DNA from: an uncultured Oscillibacter sp.
GTDB lineage: Bacteria; Bacillota; Clostridia; Oscillospirales; Oscillospiraceae
Assembly (NCBI GenBank): GCA_950097265.1
Contig: CATNDJ010000005.1
Span: 29,508 to 93,507 of the forward strand
Length of the DNA: 64,000 nucleotides
Direction of reading: 5' to 3'
Positions within the stretch are counted from its first letter, which is position 1. Every line of letters begins with the position of its first letter. A program made the position numbers and the translations under genes. Positions 26,583 through 34,788 of the stretch are shown here, piece after piece. The notes under the pieces were generated by a model. It was not told the origin of the DNA and searched no databases. It was given only the letters and a program-made list of their open reading frames with translations.

Positions 26583-27302
26583 ATGCGCTACGGCGAGCTG
26601 CTGGAGCTGGCCCCGGGCCTGCGGGAGTTCGCCGCCCGGATCCCGGAGGAACTGGACGGCGGTTTCCAGCTCAGGACCTATCCCGCGCACACCCTCATCC
26701 ACCAAAAGGACAGCCCCCTGGAGCGGATCGGCATCCTGCTCCAGGGGACCTTCCGGGTGGTGAACGAGTTTGAAAACGGCAACGTGTTCATGATTGAAAT
26801 GAACGAGGCGGTGTCCTTTATCGGGGAGGTGACCCTGCTGGCCGGAGCGGCCACCACCTCCGTGACCATTGAGACGGTGACGGACTGCCTGGTGGCCTCG
26901 CTGCCGGCGGAGGCCTTTGACGCGTGGCTGCAGAGGGACATTCAGCTGCTCCGGGCCGTCAGCCGTCATGTGGCCGCCAAGCTGTACTGCTCCAGCTACA
27001 GCCGGGGAGAGCGGCTGTTTTACTCCGCCAAGTACGTGCTGCTGAAATACCTGGTCCGCCAGGCGGAGGAACAGGGCGTCCGGTCCGCCGGGCAGGTGGT
27101 TTTAAACAAGACCCGCCGGCAGATCAGCGAAGAGGTGGGCCTGACGGAAAAGACCATCAACCGGACCCTGACCCAGTTTGTCAAGGACGGGGTGCTTTCC
27201 ATCCAGCGGGGCAAGACCGCTTTCAGTGCCGAACAGTATCACCGGGCCCAGCGGGAACTGAGGGTCTATATGTCCCAGAGCAGGAACGGGACCCGGGCCT
27301 GA
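26583..27302 (+). CDS. Crp/Fnr family transcriptional regulator
   Basis: The ATG at 26583 follows GGAGG by 8 bases. The 239-residue protein has an N-terminal cyclic-nucleotide-binding-like beta barrel (about residues 20-125) and a C-terminal winged helix (about 160-225) with recognition helix ISEEVGLTEKTINRTLTQF. It lacks the N-terminal Cys cluster of FNR, so it is not an oxygen-sensing iron-sulfur form of that type. It lies just downstream of the DUF3100/TauE/amidohydrolase operon on the same strand and is a candidate local regulator. The effector is unknown. Confidence 0.88.
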   Translation: MRYGELLELAPGLREFAARIPEELDGGFQLRTYPAHTLIHQKDSPLERIGILLQGTFRVVNEFENGNVFMIEMNEAVSFIGEVTLLAGAATTSVTIETVTDCLVASLPAEAFDAWLQRDIQLLRAVSRHVAAKLYCSSYSRGERLFYSAKYVLLKYLVRQAEEQGVRSAGQVVLNKTRRQISEEVGLTEKTINRTLTQFVKDGVLSIQRGKTAFSAEQYHRAQRELRVYMSQSRNGTRA

Positions 27303-27334
27303 CGGTGGAGGGCGCTTTCCTGCGGACGGAAAGA

Positions 27335-27354
27335 CGCCGGCCGCAAGGCCGGCG
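27335..27354. terminator. GC-rich hairpin between convergent genes
   Basis: CGCCGGCC, tetraloop GCAA, GGCCGGCG. No T-run on either side, so terminator function is uncertain. Confidence 0.35.
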
Positions 27355-27379
27355 CATGGAGCGAAAACAGGAGGGGACC

Positions 27380-28267
27380 CTATTGCCGGTAGAACGCGGC
27401 AATGTAGTCTTCCACGTCCCGGCGGCTCCCCTGGAAGGGGCCGGGAGTTTCCATCTTAAGGGAGACCAGGGCCGTGCTGTACAGGAGAGCCTCTTCGACG
27501 CCCGCCCTCCGGCGCTCCGTGATATACCCGGCGAAGGTGGTGTCCCCCCGCCCCGTCCGGCCGGAGAGATTTCGGGCCCTGATGGGGCAGGTGTAAACGG
27601 TTTGGCCGTCGTAGGCCAGCACCTCGGTATTATGGGTAATCAAAATCTCCCTGGCGCCCCATTGGTGGAGGAGCTTGGCCGCCTCCGCCCGGTCCGTAAG
27701 GCCGGTGAGGATTTCCGCCTCAGCGGCGTCGGTCTTCAGGTAGTCGATGAAGGGCAGGTAGTCCTTTTTCTCCGCCCAGTCGTGGAAAGCCATGGTTTTG
27801 TCCGGCTCCACGTGCCGCAGGAGGCACTGCACGTCCACCGCCACCTTGCCGTGTTTCGAGGCTTCGGCGAAGAGAGAGCCGTCGAAGTCGCCGTAGACCA
27901 GGCCGGCAAAATGGTAAATATCCGCCTCGATATCCGGCAGCTCCGCAAAGCGGAAGGGATCGCAGACGCCCATGGAGGTGCAGGCGCGCTTTTCCTTATC
28001 GGCGGTGAAGTACTGGTTGCGGATGGAGCAGGTGACCCGGGAGGGCTTCCAGTACAGGTCCGCCCCGGAGTCCCGGAAGCGGGCCTCCACGTCGGCGTCG
28101 GCGGGGTTCAGCTTGGTGAACAGGGCTGTTTTGTTCCCGCTCCTGGCCGCGGCGAAGCCGGAGGCCACCACGGCCCCGCCGACTTCCTTTCGTTCATTGC
28201 CTTGATAGTCGATGTTGTGATCCAGGGATACGGGCCCGATGATCAGAACGTCGTATTTTTTTTTCAT
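27380..28267 (-). CDS. PfkB family carbohydrate/nucleoside kinase
   Basis: The start ATG at 28267 follows AAGGAGC. The 295-residue protein has the ribokinase fold: N-terminal GPVSLDHNIDYQGNERKEVGGAVVASGFAAAR and the C-terminal signature GRTGRGDTTFAGYI with the catalytic Asp in GRGDT. PfkB kinases phosphorylate sugars such as ribose, fructose and 2-keto-3-deoxygluconate, or nucleosides. It is the last gene of a LacI-linked ABC operon (order lacI, permease, binding protein, permease, MBL hydrolase, kinase), so it probably phosphorylates the imported compound. The exact substrate is unknown. Confidence 0.88.
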   Translation of the reverse strand: MKKKYDVLIIGPVSLDHNIDYQGNERKEVGGAVVASGFAAARSGNKTALFTKLNPADADVEARFRDSGADLYWKPSRVTCSIRNQYFTADKEKRACTSMGVCDPFRFAELPDIEADIYHFAGLVYGDFDGSLFAEASKHGKVAVDVQCLLRHVEPDKTMAFHDWAEKKDYLPFIDYLKTDAAEAEILTGLTDRAEAAKLLHQWGAREILITHNTEVLAYDGQTVYTCPIRARNLSGRTGRGDTTFAGYITERRRAGVEEALLYSTALVSLKMETPGPFQGSRRDVEDYIAAFYRQ

Positions 28268-28280
28268 ATGGCTTCGCTCC

Positions 28281-29270
28281 TTAGAGAGTTTCGTATTCTG
28301 CGGTGAATGCGCCGCCCGCCCCGATATGGAACACAAGCGCCTGATGGGGAGGCAGGTCCAGGCCGGGAAGCCGGGGACAGTCGGAGAACCAGAGGTCCGC
28401 GCCGCTGTCCGACAGCAGCCGGAGGAGCTCCGGGTGGGCGCTGTGGTAGCGTCGGTCGCTGGAGGCGCAGCAGACCACGGCCCTGGGCCGGATCCGCTCG
28501 ATCAGGGCGGCGTCCGCCCCGTCCCGCTGGCCGTGGTGGCCGACCTTGAAGATGTGGGCCGCCAGGTCCTCCGGGGCGATCCCGGCGCAGCCCAGGCGGT
28601 TGGCGTCGCCCGGCAGCAGGATGCGGGTTCCCCGGTACTCCAGCAGGAGAACGGCGCTGTAGTTGTTCATGGCCCCGTCCAGGGCGGAGAGCTTTCGGGG
28701 GAAGGCTTCTGGGTCCTCCTCCCGGTACAGGTCCTCGTAGAGGGAGGCAAGCTCCGCCGCCTTGACGGGGGAGGGGCCCAGGCAGCGGATGGTCAGCCCG
28801 GGACAGGGGCGGGCGCTCCATCCGGCGGAGAGAGTCCGAAGAACGCCGCCTCCGGCCTCCGCCCTGGCGCAGAGGACACGGTAGTCGTTGACGGACTGAA
28901 GGAATTTTTTCTGGGAGAGGGTGGCCCCCTCCAGGGGGGGCAGAGACCGCAGAGAGCGGTGGAGATCCTCCGGAAGGGTCTGCCAGAGCTCCCCGGGGGG
29001 CCAGCGGTCCGGCAGGGAAACCAGGCCGCAGAGATGGTCCTCATGGACGTGGGTGACGGCCATGACGTCGATGTGGTCCAGTCCCCGGGCGGCCAGGTAT
29101 TCCCCGAAGGGGATGCGGCCGGAGGAGCGGTCCCGGTATTCCTCCTCCTCGGCGCTGCCGCCGTCGACGGTCATGGTGAAAACGCCGCCGGGGCGGGCGT
29201 GGTCCGGGCACTCCAGCAGAATGGCCTCCCCGTAGCCCACGTTTACAAATGTCAGCTTCATCTCTTCCAT
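28281..29270 (-). CDS. MBL-fold metallo-hydrolase (ComEC C-domain-like)
   Basis: The 329-residue protein begins MEEMKLTFVNVGYGEAILLE, the N-terminal pattern of ComEC/Rec2-like metallo-beta-lactamase proteins. It has the zinc motif THVHEDH (about residue 75), a later LLPGDANRLG and FKVGHHGQRD (about 215-245), completing a two-metal site. There is no signal peptide or membrane segment, so it is a free cytoplasmic hydrolase. It starts 4 bp after the stop of the upstream permease gene. Its place between sugar-importer and sugar-kinase genes is unusual and suggests a phosphodiester, lactone or ester bond in the imported molecule. Confidence 0.85.
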   Translation of the reverse strand: MEEMKLTFVNVGYGEAILLECPDHARPGGVFTMTVDGGSAEEEEYRDRSSGRIPFGEYLAARGLDHIDVMAVTHVHEDHLCGLVSLPDRWPPGELWQTLPEDLHRSLRSLPPLEGATLSQKKFLQSVNDYRVLCARAEAGGGVLRTLSAGWSARPCPGLTIRCLGPSPVKAAELASLYEDLYREEDPEAFPRKLSALDGAMNNYSAVLLLEYRGTRILLPGDANRLGCAGIAPEDLAAHIFKVGHHGQRDGADAALIERIRPRAVVCCASSDRRYHSAHPELLRLLSDSGADLWFSDCPRLPGLDLPPHQALVFHIGAGGAFTAEYETL

Positions 29271-29274
29271 CGGC

Positions 29275-30174
29275 TTATCCCATCGCCCGCTTGATATAGA
29301 GGCTGGAGAGGAGAAGGACCAGCACCGTCATGACGATGGCGCCGGCGCTGCCGAAGCCGAAGTCCAGAGACTTGATTCCGTAGTTATACAGGTATTGCGT
29401 AATCGTGGAGGTGGTGTTGGCCGGTCCGCCGCCGGTGAGGAGGTTTACCTTGTCGAAGAGGCGGAAGCTGTCGATGGTCCGCAGCAGGGCGCAGAGGGCC
29501 AGGCTGTTTTTGATGTTGGGGATGGTGACGTAGAAAAGGATTTTGACGGAGTTTGCCCCGTCGATGCGGGCGGCCTCGTATTGGGCATGGGGCACGGACT
29601 GAAGGGCGGCGTACAGCAGCAGGAAGACGAAGGGGGCGCTTTGCCACACGTCAATCAGAAGCAGCATGCCGAAGGCGGTGCGCATATCGGAAAACCAGTT
29701 GAATACGGGCAGGCTCAGGGCCTCCATCACCTGGTTGACGATGCCGTAGTTGGGAGAGAGCATCATCCGCCAGCTCAAGGCTACCGTCACGGTGGGCAGC
29801 AGGTAGGGCAGGAGCAGCAGCGTCCGCATGACCTTTTGTCCCCGGGTGAGGCTGTTGACCAGAAGGGCCATGCAGAAGCCGATGAGCATCTCGAAGATCA
29901 CCGCCAGGAGGGTGAATTTCACCGTATTCAGGATGGCCTGGCGGAAATAGGCGTCGTTAAGAAGCTTCGTGTAGTTCCCTAAGGCGATAAAGGAAGCGGG
30001 CTTCTGAAGGTTCCGCAAAAGGTTGTAATCGGTGAAGCTGTAGAAGAGGGTGAACAGCAGGGGATAGGCCGTCATGACCAGCAGGACCAGCATGGTGGGG
30101 CTGATCATCCCCAGGCCGAAGCGCCTCGCGGCGCTCCCGGCGGCGTGGTTTTTCACAAGTTGGTGTTTTCTCAT
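29275..30174 (-). CDS. Sugar ABC transporter permease (MalF/UgpA type)
   Basis: The 299-residue membrane protein has six hydrophobic helices and the EAA loop YEAARIDGANSVKILFYVTIP (about residues 200-221) that contacts the ATPase. The N-terminal TAYPLLFTLFYSFTDYNLL is typical of CUT1 permeases. Start has AGAGGCG upstream. It pairs with the MalG-type permease gene two genes upstream; unusually, the binding-protein gene lies between the two permeases. No ATPase gene is in the operon, so a shared MsmX/UgpC-type ATPase encoded elsewhere is needed. Confidence 0.92.
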   Translation of the reverse strand: MRKHQLVKNHAAGSAARRFGLGMISPTMLVLLVMTAYPLLFTLFYSFTDYNLLRNLQKPASFIALGNYTKLLNDAYFRQAILNTVKFTLLAVIFEMLIGFCMALLVNSLTRGQKVMRTLLLLPYLLPTVTVALSWRMMLSPNYGIVNQVMEALSLPVFNWFSDMRTAFGMLLLIDVWQSAPFVFLLLYAALQSVPHAQYEAARIDGANSVKILFYVTIPNIKNSLALCALLRTIDSFRLFDKVNLLTGGGPANTTSTITQYLYNYGIKSLDFGFGSAGAIVMTVLVLLLSSLYIKRAMG

Positions 30175-30227
30175 AAGCGCCTCTCTTTTCTGGGGGGATA
30201 AGGCGCCTCCCGGCGCCTTTGGGAGGG

Positions 30228-30251
30228 CCGGGACGCCCGAAGGCGTCCCGG
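30228..30251 (-). promoter_or_regulatory. C(UUCG)G hairpin downstream of the sugar-binding-protein gene
   Basis: On the minus strand CCGGGACGCC, loop TTCG, GGCGTCCCGG: a perfect 10-bp stem with the extra-stable C(UUCG)G tetraloop. No U-run follows, so it probably stabilises the binding-protein mRNA or reduces read-through to the next permease. Confidence 0.7.
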
Positions 30252-30334
30252 TTCATCTCTCAAGTCAAAGCGGAGCTCACGCTGCCGCCGCTCCGGCCCG
30301 GTGTTCCTCCGGACAGACGGAGCGAGTCAAGGTT

Positions 30335-31612
30335 TTACCCCATGAGCTGCTCGAGGTTGGCCTGGGCGTCGGCCAGGCCCTGGTCCACGGTTTTCACGCC
30401 GTTAACGATGTTGTCCATTTCGGTGCCCAGGGTGGTGTAGAACTGGGTCCACTCGGCGATGACGGGGCGGTACATGCCGCTCTCCAAGGCTTTGCAGACC
30501 ACTTCATACTGAGGATAGGTGGCCAGGACGTCTGCGTCCTGAAGGCTGGAGTACCGGCAGGGCACGCCGCCGGAGGGGACGGTGGATTTCTGCACGTCGG
30601 CGTCCATCAGATAGGACAGCAGTTTTACCGCCAGCTCTTTGTTTTGGCTGTTGTTGGGTACGCCGATGGTCCAGATGCCGTAGACGTTGGAGTTGTAGGC
30701 TTTCGCTCCGGCAGAGGCCGCGCCGCTGAGGGCGATATAGTCCGCCGTGGAGTCGGCGGTGGGCGTGTACCAGCCGGGCCAGCCGATGCCCATCGTGCCC
30801 GCGCCGGTGTCCACGGAGGCAATGAGATCGTCCTTTACCTGGGCTTCGCCGGTGGCGATGAGCTTCAGGTAGTAGTTCATCGCCGCTTTAAATTCTTCGG
30901 TGTTGACGGTGGGTTTGTTATTTTCGTCAATGACCCAGCCGCCGAAGGACAGCAGGATGGGAAGGAAGTCTACCACCAGGTTGTTCTGGTTATCGCCCCG
31001 GTAAATGAAGCCCTTTTTGCCGGCGGCCTGGGCGCTTTCGCAGATGGCCAGCAGATCGTCCAGGCTCTGAATCTGGTCGGCGGAATACCCGGCGGCCTCC
31101 ACGTTGGCCTTGTTGAACATCAGTACGGTGACGTTGCCATAGTAGGGGGCCAGATACAGCTGGCCGTCCACATAGCAGATCGTGGTGGTGGCGGGGATGA
31201 CGTCGTCATCCAGCTCGTAGCCCAGGTCCGACAGGTTGGCCAGGACGCCGCTGTCGGTAAACTCGGCCATCCAGGAGCCGTCCACCATGCACAGGTCGTA
31301 AGTGCCGGCGGAGTTGATGGCGTCCAGGGCGATGCCGGAGTACAGGTCGGACTCGGAGAGCTCCTGCACTTCGCAGGTGACGTTGTTTTCGGCCTCAAAG
31401 GCGGGAAGGCACTCCTTGATGACGTCGGCGTAGGTTCCGGCCCGCAGGATCAGGGTCAGCTTGGTGGGAGCGGCGGAGCCGCCGGAGCTGCCGGAATCTC
31501 CCTGAGCGGGGGTGCTTCCGGAAGTGTCGCCGGTCTGGCCGGACTTGCCGCCGCAGGCGGCCAGGGACAGGACCATGACCAGAGCCAGCAGGAACGCGAA
31601 CAGCTTTTTCAT
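30335..31612 (-). CDS. Extracellular solute-binding lipoprotein (sugar ABC importer)
   Basis: The 425-residue protein has a lipoprotein signal (lipobox LSLAAC, Cys about residue 20), a Gly/Ser/Gln tether to about 48, and a family 1 binding-protein fold (TKLTLILRAGTYADVIKECLP onward, with DLLAICESAQAAG and MGIGWPGWY). AGGAGG precedes the ATG at 31612. It captures a sugar or sugar derivative for the two flanking permeases. The C-terminus ends ...QANLEQLMG. A very stable hairpin follows the gene, which would raise its relative expression. Confidence 0.92.
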   Translation of the reverse strand: MKKLFAFLLALVMVLSLAACGGKSGQTGDTSGSTPAQGDSGSSGGSAAPTKLTLILRAGTYADVIKECLPAFEAENNVTCEVQELSESDLYSGIALDAINSAGTYDLCMVDGSWMAEFTDSGVLANLSDLGYELDDDVIPATTTICYVDGQLYLAPYYGNVTVLMFNKANVEAAGYSADQIQSLDDLLAICESAQAAGKKGFIYRGDNQNNLVVDFLPILLSFGGWVIDENNKPTVNTEEFKAAMNYYLKLIATGEAQVKDDLIASVDTGAGTMGIGWPGWYTPTADSTADYIALSGAASAGAKAYNSNVYGIWTIGVPNNSQNKELAVKLLSYLMDADVQKSTVPSGGVPCRYSSLQDADVLATYPQYEVVCKALESGMYRPVIAEWTQFYTTLGTEMDNIVNGVKTVDQGLADAQANLEQLMG

Positions 31613-31669
31613 TTCTTTTCCTCCTAATCTTGTTGACGTGGCTGCGTTTGCTTGCGGGGGAATATTTTG

Positions 31670-32509
31670 TTACTCTTTGACAGCGCCGCTTGAAAGACCG
31701 GAAATCAAGTAGTTCTGCGCAAAGATCACAAACAGGGTGATGGGGATGACGGAGATCACGCCTCCCGCCGCCACCAGGCCGAAGTTGGTCAGGTTGTCCT
31801 CCGTGTTCAGCAGGGCCAGGGCCAGGGGTACGGTGTTGTTGGCGGGGCTGCGGGTAAAGATGACGGTGTAGGTGTATTCGTTCCAGGCGTACATGAAGCT
31901 GAGCATGGCCACCGCCGCGATGCCCGGGGCCACCAGGGGCAGGACAATCCGCACGAAGAGCTGCCATTCCGTGGCGCCGTCCACCTTGGCGCTCTCCTCT
32001 ACCTCCTCGGGGAGGTCCTGGAAGAAGCTGATGAGAAACCAAATGATCAAAGGCACGTTGATCAGCACGCAGGCCAGGGCCACGGGAAGTTTGGTATTCA
32101 GCACGCCCAGCTTGTTGAACATGATATACAGCGGGATGGTGAAAGCCACCGGCGGCAGCACCCGCACCAGCAGGACCCAGTAGGTCAGGGGCTTTTTCAG
32201 CCCGAAGCGGAACCGCCGCCGGGCCAGGACATAGGCCGCGCAGACACCCACCAGCAGGGACAGAATCAGAGAACTGAAGGTGGTCTGGAGGCTGTTGACA
32301 ATGGCCTGGCCGAAGCCTTCGCCGGTGAAGAGCTGAGCGAAATGCTCCGCCGTCAGGGACTGGGGCAGCAGGGGAATGTGGCCCCGCATTTCGTCCGTGG
32401 GGCGGATGGCCATCGCCAACAGCCAATAGATGGGAAACAGCGAGGTCAGCAGCAGCAGGGCGCAGAGCGCCGCCTTGACTGCGGCCGCCGCTTTCTTCTT
32501 TGTTTTCAT
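31670..32509 (-). CDS. Carbohydrate ABC transporter permease (MalG type)
   Basis: The 279-residue protein has six membrane helices and the EAA motif EESAKVDGATEWQLFVRIVLP (about residues 170-190). N-terminal sequence ends LLTSLFPIYWLLAMAIRP, typical of MalG-like subunits. AAGGAGG precedes the start. It is the first transporter gene after lacI (72-bp gap with no clear terminator), so lacI and the importer may be co-transcribed. Confidence 0.92.
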   Translation of the reverse strand: MKTKKKAAAAVKAALCALLLLTSLFPIYWLLAMAIRPTDEMRGHIPLLPQSLTAEHFAQLFTGEGFGQAIVNSLQTTFSSLILSLLVGVCAAYVLARRRFRFGLKKPLTYWVLLVRVLPPVAFTIPLYIMFNKLGVLNTKLPVALACVLINVPLIIWFLISFFQDLPEEVEESAKVDGATEWQLFVRIVLPLVAPGIAAVAMLSFMYAWNEYTYTVIFTRSPANNTVPLALALLNTEDNLTNFGLVAAGGVISVIPITLFVIFAQNYLISGLSSGAVKE

Positions 32510-32581
32510 GGCGTTCCTCCTTGTCTTTCCCGGCCGAACGCCGGTCCTTCTAAGTATATGCGTTTTTTCCGGGAAAAAAGG

Positions 32582-33568
32582 CTAACTGGAACCCCGGATG
32601 CGAAGTTCGGCGGGGACCACGGTGACCGGAGGACATTCCTCCCCGTTCAGCAGGGCGTGAAGACGGTCCACCCCCAGCTCGCCGATGAGGCGGCAGTTGA
32701 TGTGGACGGAGGTCAGCTCCGGCTCGACCATGCCGCAGATAGTGGAATCGTCGAAGCCCACCACCGCCAGGTCGTCCGGAACCTTCAGCCCCAGGCGAAG
32801 GGCGGCTTTCAGCACCCCGGCGGCAATCACGTCGTTGATACCGAGGACGGCGTCGGGCCGGTCCTTCCGGCTCAGCAGCTCCTGGGCCATCCGGGCGGCG
32901 CTTTCGACGGTGGGATCGCACATGGCCACAGGGTAGGCTCCCGCGTCAAGGCCATGCTCTTCCATAATTTGCAGGAAGGCGTTATAGCGCTCTCCCACGA
33001 TGTAAGGGGAGAAGCGCCCGGCAATCATAGCGATGCTGCGCCGTCCCCGCTGTATCAGGTGCTCCACCGCCAGGCGGATGCCGCCGTATTCGTCGGACAG
33101 CACGCAGGGGAGGTCGAAGCCCGGCATGCGATTGTTCACCAGCACCACGGCCACGCGCTTGCTCTGAAATTCAGAGACCATGTCCGCCTGGGCGCTACCC
33201 CCCAGGATGACGCCTTCCACCTGTTTGTTTTGGGCGGTGCCCGCCGCCTGGGCCCAGTCCGAGGCCGTGGAAATCACAAGCTGGCGGTCCGACTGCATGG
33301 TCCGCCGCATGATGCTCTCGCAGATGCGGGCGTAAAATTCATCCAGGATGGTGGCGTCCTTCTTGCAGATGAGGAAGGCAATTTTATCCGTCCGCTGGCG
33401 CACCATGGCCCTGGCGATGGCGTTGGGGGAGTAGTGCAGAATTTCCGCCGCCTCGAAAACCTTCTGCCGCGTGGAGTCCCGGACCCGGTCGGGATCGGAA
33501 AAAGTGCGGGACACCGTGGCTGTGGAGACGCCGGAAAGGCGGGAAACATCATAAATTGTGGCGTTCAT
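32582..33568 (-). CDS. LacI family transcriptional regulator
   Basis: The ATG at 33568 with GGGAGGG upstream gives MNATIYDVSRLSGVSTATVSRTF, the canonical LacI helix-turn-helix and hinge (residues 1-60). Residues 62-328 form a periplasmic-binding-like effector domain ending in VVPAELRIRGSS. Length 328 is normal. Two 14-bp palindromes of LacI/CcpA-operator type lie upstream, one 29 bp before the start codon and one 186 bp further out, consistent with autoregulation by looping. It probably represses the ABC/MBL/kinase operon downstream in response to the imported sugar. Confidence 0.93.
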   Translation of the reverse strand: MNATIYDVSRLSGVSTATVSRTFSDPDRVRDSTRQKVFEAAEILHYSPNAIARAMVRQRTDKIAFLICKKDATILDEFYARICESIMRRTMQSDRQLVISTASDWAQAAGTAQNKQVEGVILGGSAQADMVSEFQSKRVAVVLVNNRMPGFDLPCVLSDEYGGIRLAVEHLIQRGRRSIAMIAGRFSPYIVGERYNAFLQIMEEHGLDAGAYPVAMCDPTVESAARMAQELLSRKDRPDAVLGINDVIAAGVLKAALRLGLKVPDDLAVVGFDDSTICGMVEPELTSVHINCRLIGELGVDRLHALLNGEECPPVTVVPAELRIRGSS

Positions 33569-33596
33569 GAGAATCCCTCCCCTCTCTTTCACAAAA

Positions 33597-33610
33597 AGTA
33601 AGCGCTTACA
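33597..33610. promoter_or_regulatory. LacI/cre-type operator 1
   Basis: AGTAAGCGCTTACA, with a perfect 12-bp core GTAAGCGCTTAC and the central CG of LacI-family operators. It also fits the CcpA cre consensus, so either protein may bind. Confidence 0.75.
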
Positions 33611-33782
33611 TTTTTGGAACAAAAATAATCAAAAGCGCTGGATTTCAAGATCAAAGACTCTTGCCTTTTTCTTAAACATTACCATCCTGACAAAAAAACC
33701 GCAAGTAGGAAAACGCATTTTTGGTGAAAAAAATGGTTTTGTATAGTTTTGTCTGTGCAAAATGTTACAATTTTCTTAAAAA

Positions 33783-33796
33783 TGTAATCGCTTACA
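33783..33796. promoter_or_regulatory. LacI/cre-type operator 2
   Basis: TGTAATCGCTTACA, 186 bp centre-to-centre from operator 1, near-identical half-sites. Confidence 0.7.
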
Positions 33797-33908
33797 TAGA
33801 ATGAATGTTTGCATTGAAAGGGGAAAGCCGGAAGCGGGCCGGTTCATGCGCCTGGAGAAATTATCCAGGAAGCCCGGATTGATTTCGACAAAAAGCAGGG
33901 AAGGGACG

Positions 33909-33917
33909 TGCTATCAT
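33909..33917 (+). promoter_or_regulatory. Extended -10 element upstream of spoIIAA
   Basis: TGCTATCAT is an extended -10 sequence 109 bp before the start, but no good -35 sits 17-18 bp upstream. Confidence 0.35.
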
Positions 33918-34025
33918 CAAATTTGAAAGCCTGTCCTGTTTTGCCTACCGGCGGGAAGACGCCCGGCAGAGGGACGCTCCGGCGTTTTTGCATCAGGCAT
34001 ATTTTTGGTAAAAGAGGGGAAACAT

Positions 34026-34331
34026 ATGAAGATCCAGGTGAAGAACGCGGACCGGAACCTGCTGCTGGAGCTCAGCGGGGAGCTGGACCACCAGGGGGCC
34101 CGGACCGCCCTGCGGGAGCTGGAGGAGGCTTTGGACGCGGCGCTGCCCCGGAAGCTGGTGCTGGACTTGTCGGGAGTGACCTTCATGGACAGCTCCGGCA
34201 TTGCGGTAATTCTCCGGGCGCGGCAGAAAATGCAGCTTCTGGACGGCGGGCTGCTGGTGCGGGGCGTGCCGCCCCAGGCCCGGCGGGTCCTGGATGCCGC
34301 AGGCATTAACCGTCTTGTAACGATCAAATGA
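34026..34331 (+). CDS. spoIIAA: Anti-sigma-F factor antagonist SpoIIAA
   Basis: The 101-residue STAS-domain protein starts at the ATG at 34026 (GAGGGG upstream). It carries LVLDLSGVTFMDSSGIAVIL, where the Ser of DSSG (about residue 57) is the site phosphorylated by SpoIIAB. Dephosphorylated SpoIIAA binds SpoIIAB and frees sigma-F in the forespore. It is first in the three-gene order spoIIAA-spoIIAB-sigF conserved in endospore formers, which secures the assignment over other STAS proteins. The SpoIIE phosphatase is not in the window. Confidence 0.95.
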   Translation: MKIQVKNADRNLLLELSGELDHQGARTALRELEEALDAALPRKLVLDLSGVTFMDSSGIAVILRARQKMQLLDGGLLVRGVPPQARRVLDAAGINRLVTIK

Positions 34332-34344
34332 GGAGGTTTACATA

Positions 34345-34788
34345 ATGAGGACCAAGGCAGTCAACGAGGCCATCCTGAGCTTTCCCAGCCAGAGCCGGAA
34401 CGAGGGGTTTGCCCGCTCCGCCGCGGCCTGCTTCGCCGCCCAGATGGATCCCACCTTAAATGAGCTGGAGGATGTGAAAACCGCCGTCAGCGAAGCGGTG
34501 ACAAACGCCATTGTCCACGGCTACCCGGACGCCATCGGCAGCGTGACGCTGAAGCTGCGGGTGCTGCCGGGGAATGTGCTGGAGCTGACGGTGAAGGACC
34601 ATGGCCGGGGTATCCCGGACGTGGAAAAGGCACGGCAGCCCATGTTCACCACCGGCGGGGAGGAGCGCAGCGGCATGGGCTTCACGATTATGGAGAGCTT
34701 CATGGACAAGGTGACGGTGCGGTCTGCTGTGAACAAGGGGACCACGGTGGTGATGCGGAAGAAGCTGGCCTCCCGTTTGAAGAAATGA
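34345..34788 (+). CDS. spoIIAB: Anti-sigma-F factor / kinase SpoIIAB
   Basis: This 147-residue GHKL ATPase binds and inhibits sigma-F and phosphorylates SpoIIAA. The ATP site is visible: N-box AVSEAVTNAIVHGYPD (about residues 46-61), G1-box VKDHGRGIPD (about 85-94) and G2-type GEERSGMGFTIM (about 107-118). GAGGAGG precedes the ATG. Its stop overlaps the sigF start by 4 bp, keeping inhibitor and sigma factor in balance. Confidence 0.95.
   Translation: MRTKAVNEAILSFPSQSRNEGFARSAAACFAAQMDPTLNELEDVKTAVSEAVTNAIVHGYPDAIGSVTLKLRVLPGNVLELTVKDHGRGIPDVEKARQPMFTTGGEERSGMGFTIMESFMDKVTVRSAVNKGTTVVMRKKLASRLKK

Larger units (their letters stand above)
33611..34025. other. Intergenic region between lacI and spoIIAA
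   Basis: The 457 bp between the two start codons hold the two LacI-type operators and an AT-rich stretch (about 33600-33800) that must carry the lacI promoter. The spoIIA side is GC-rich. I see no tRNA, terminator or convincing small ORF, and I could not find a clear sigma-H promoter. Confidence 0.5.

Noticed and set aside
30074-31627. A 517-codon plus-strand frame opposite the sugar-binding protein
   Set aside because: Antisense shadow; the minus-strand gene has a lipobox, RBS and family match.
33800-34025. Sigma-H promoter of the spoIIA operon
   Set aside because: I searched for AGGAWWT with a downstream GAAT and found only poor matches; only an extended -10 is recorded.
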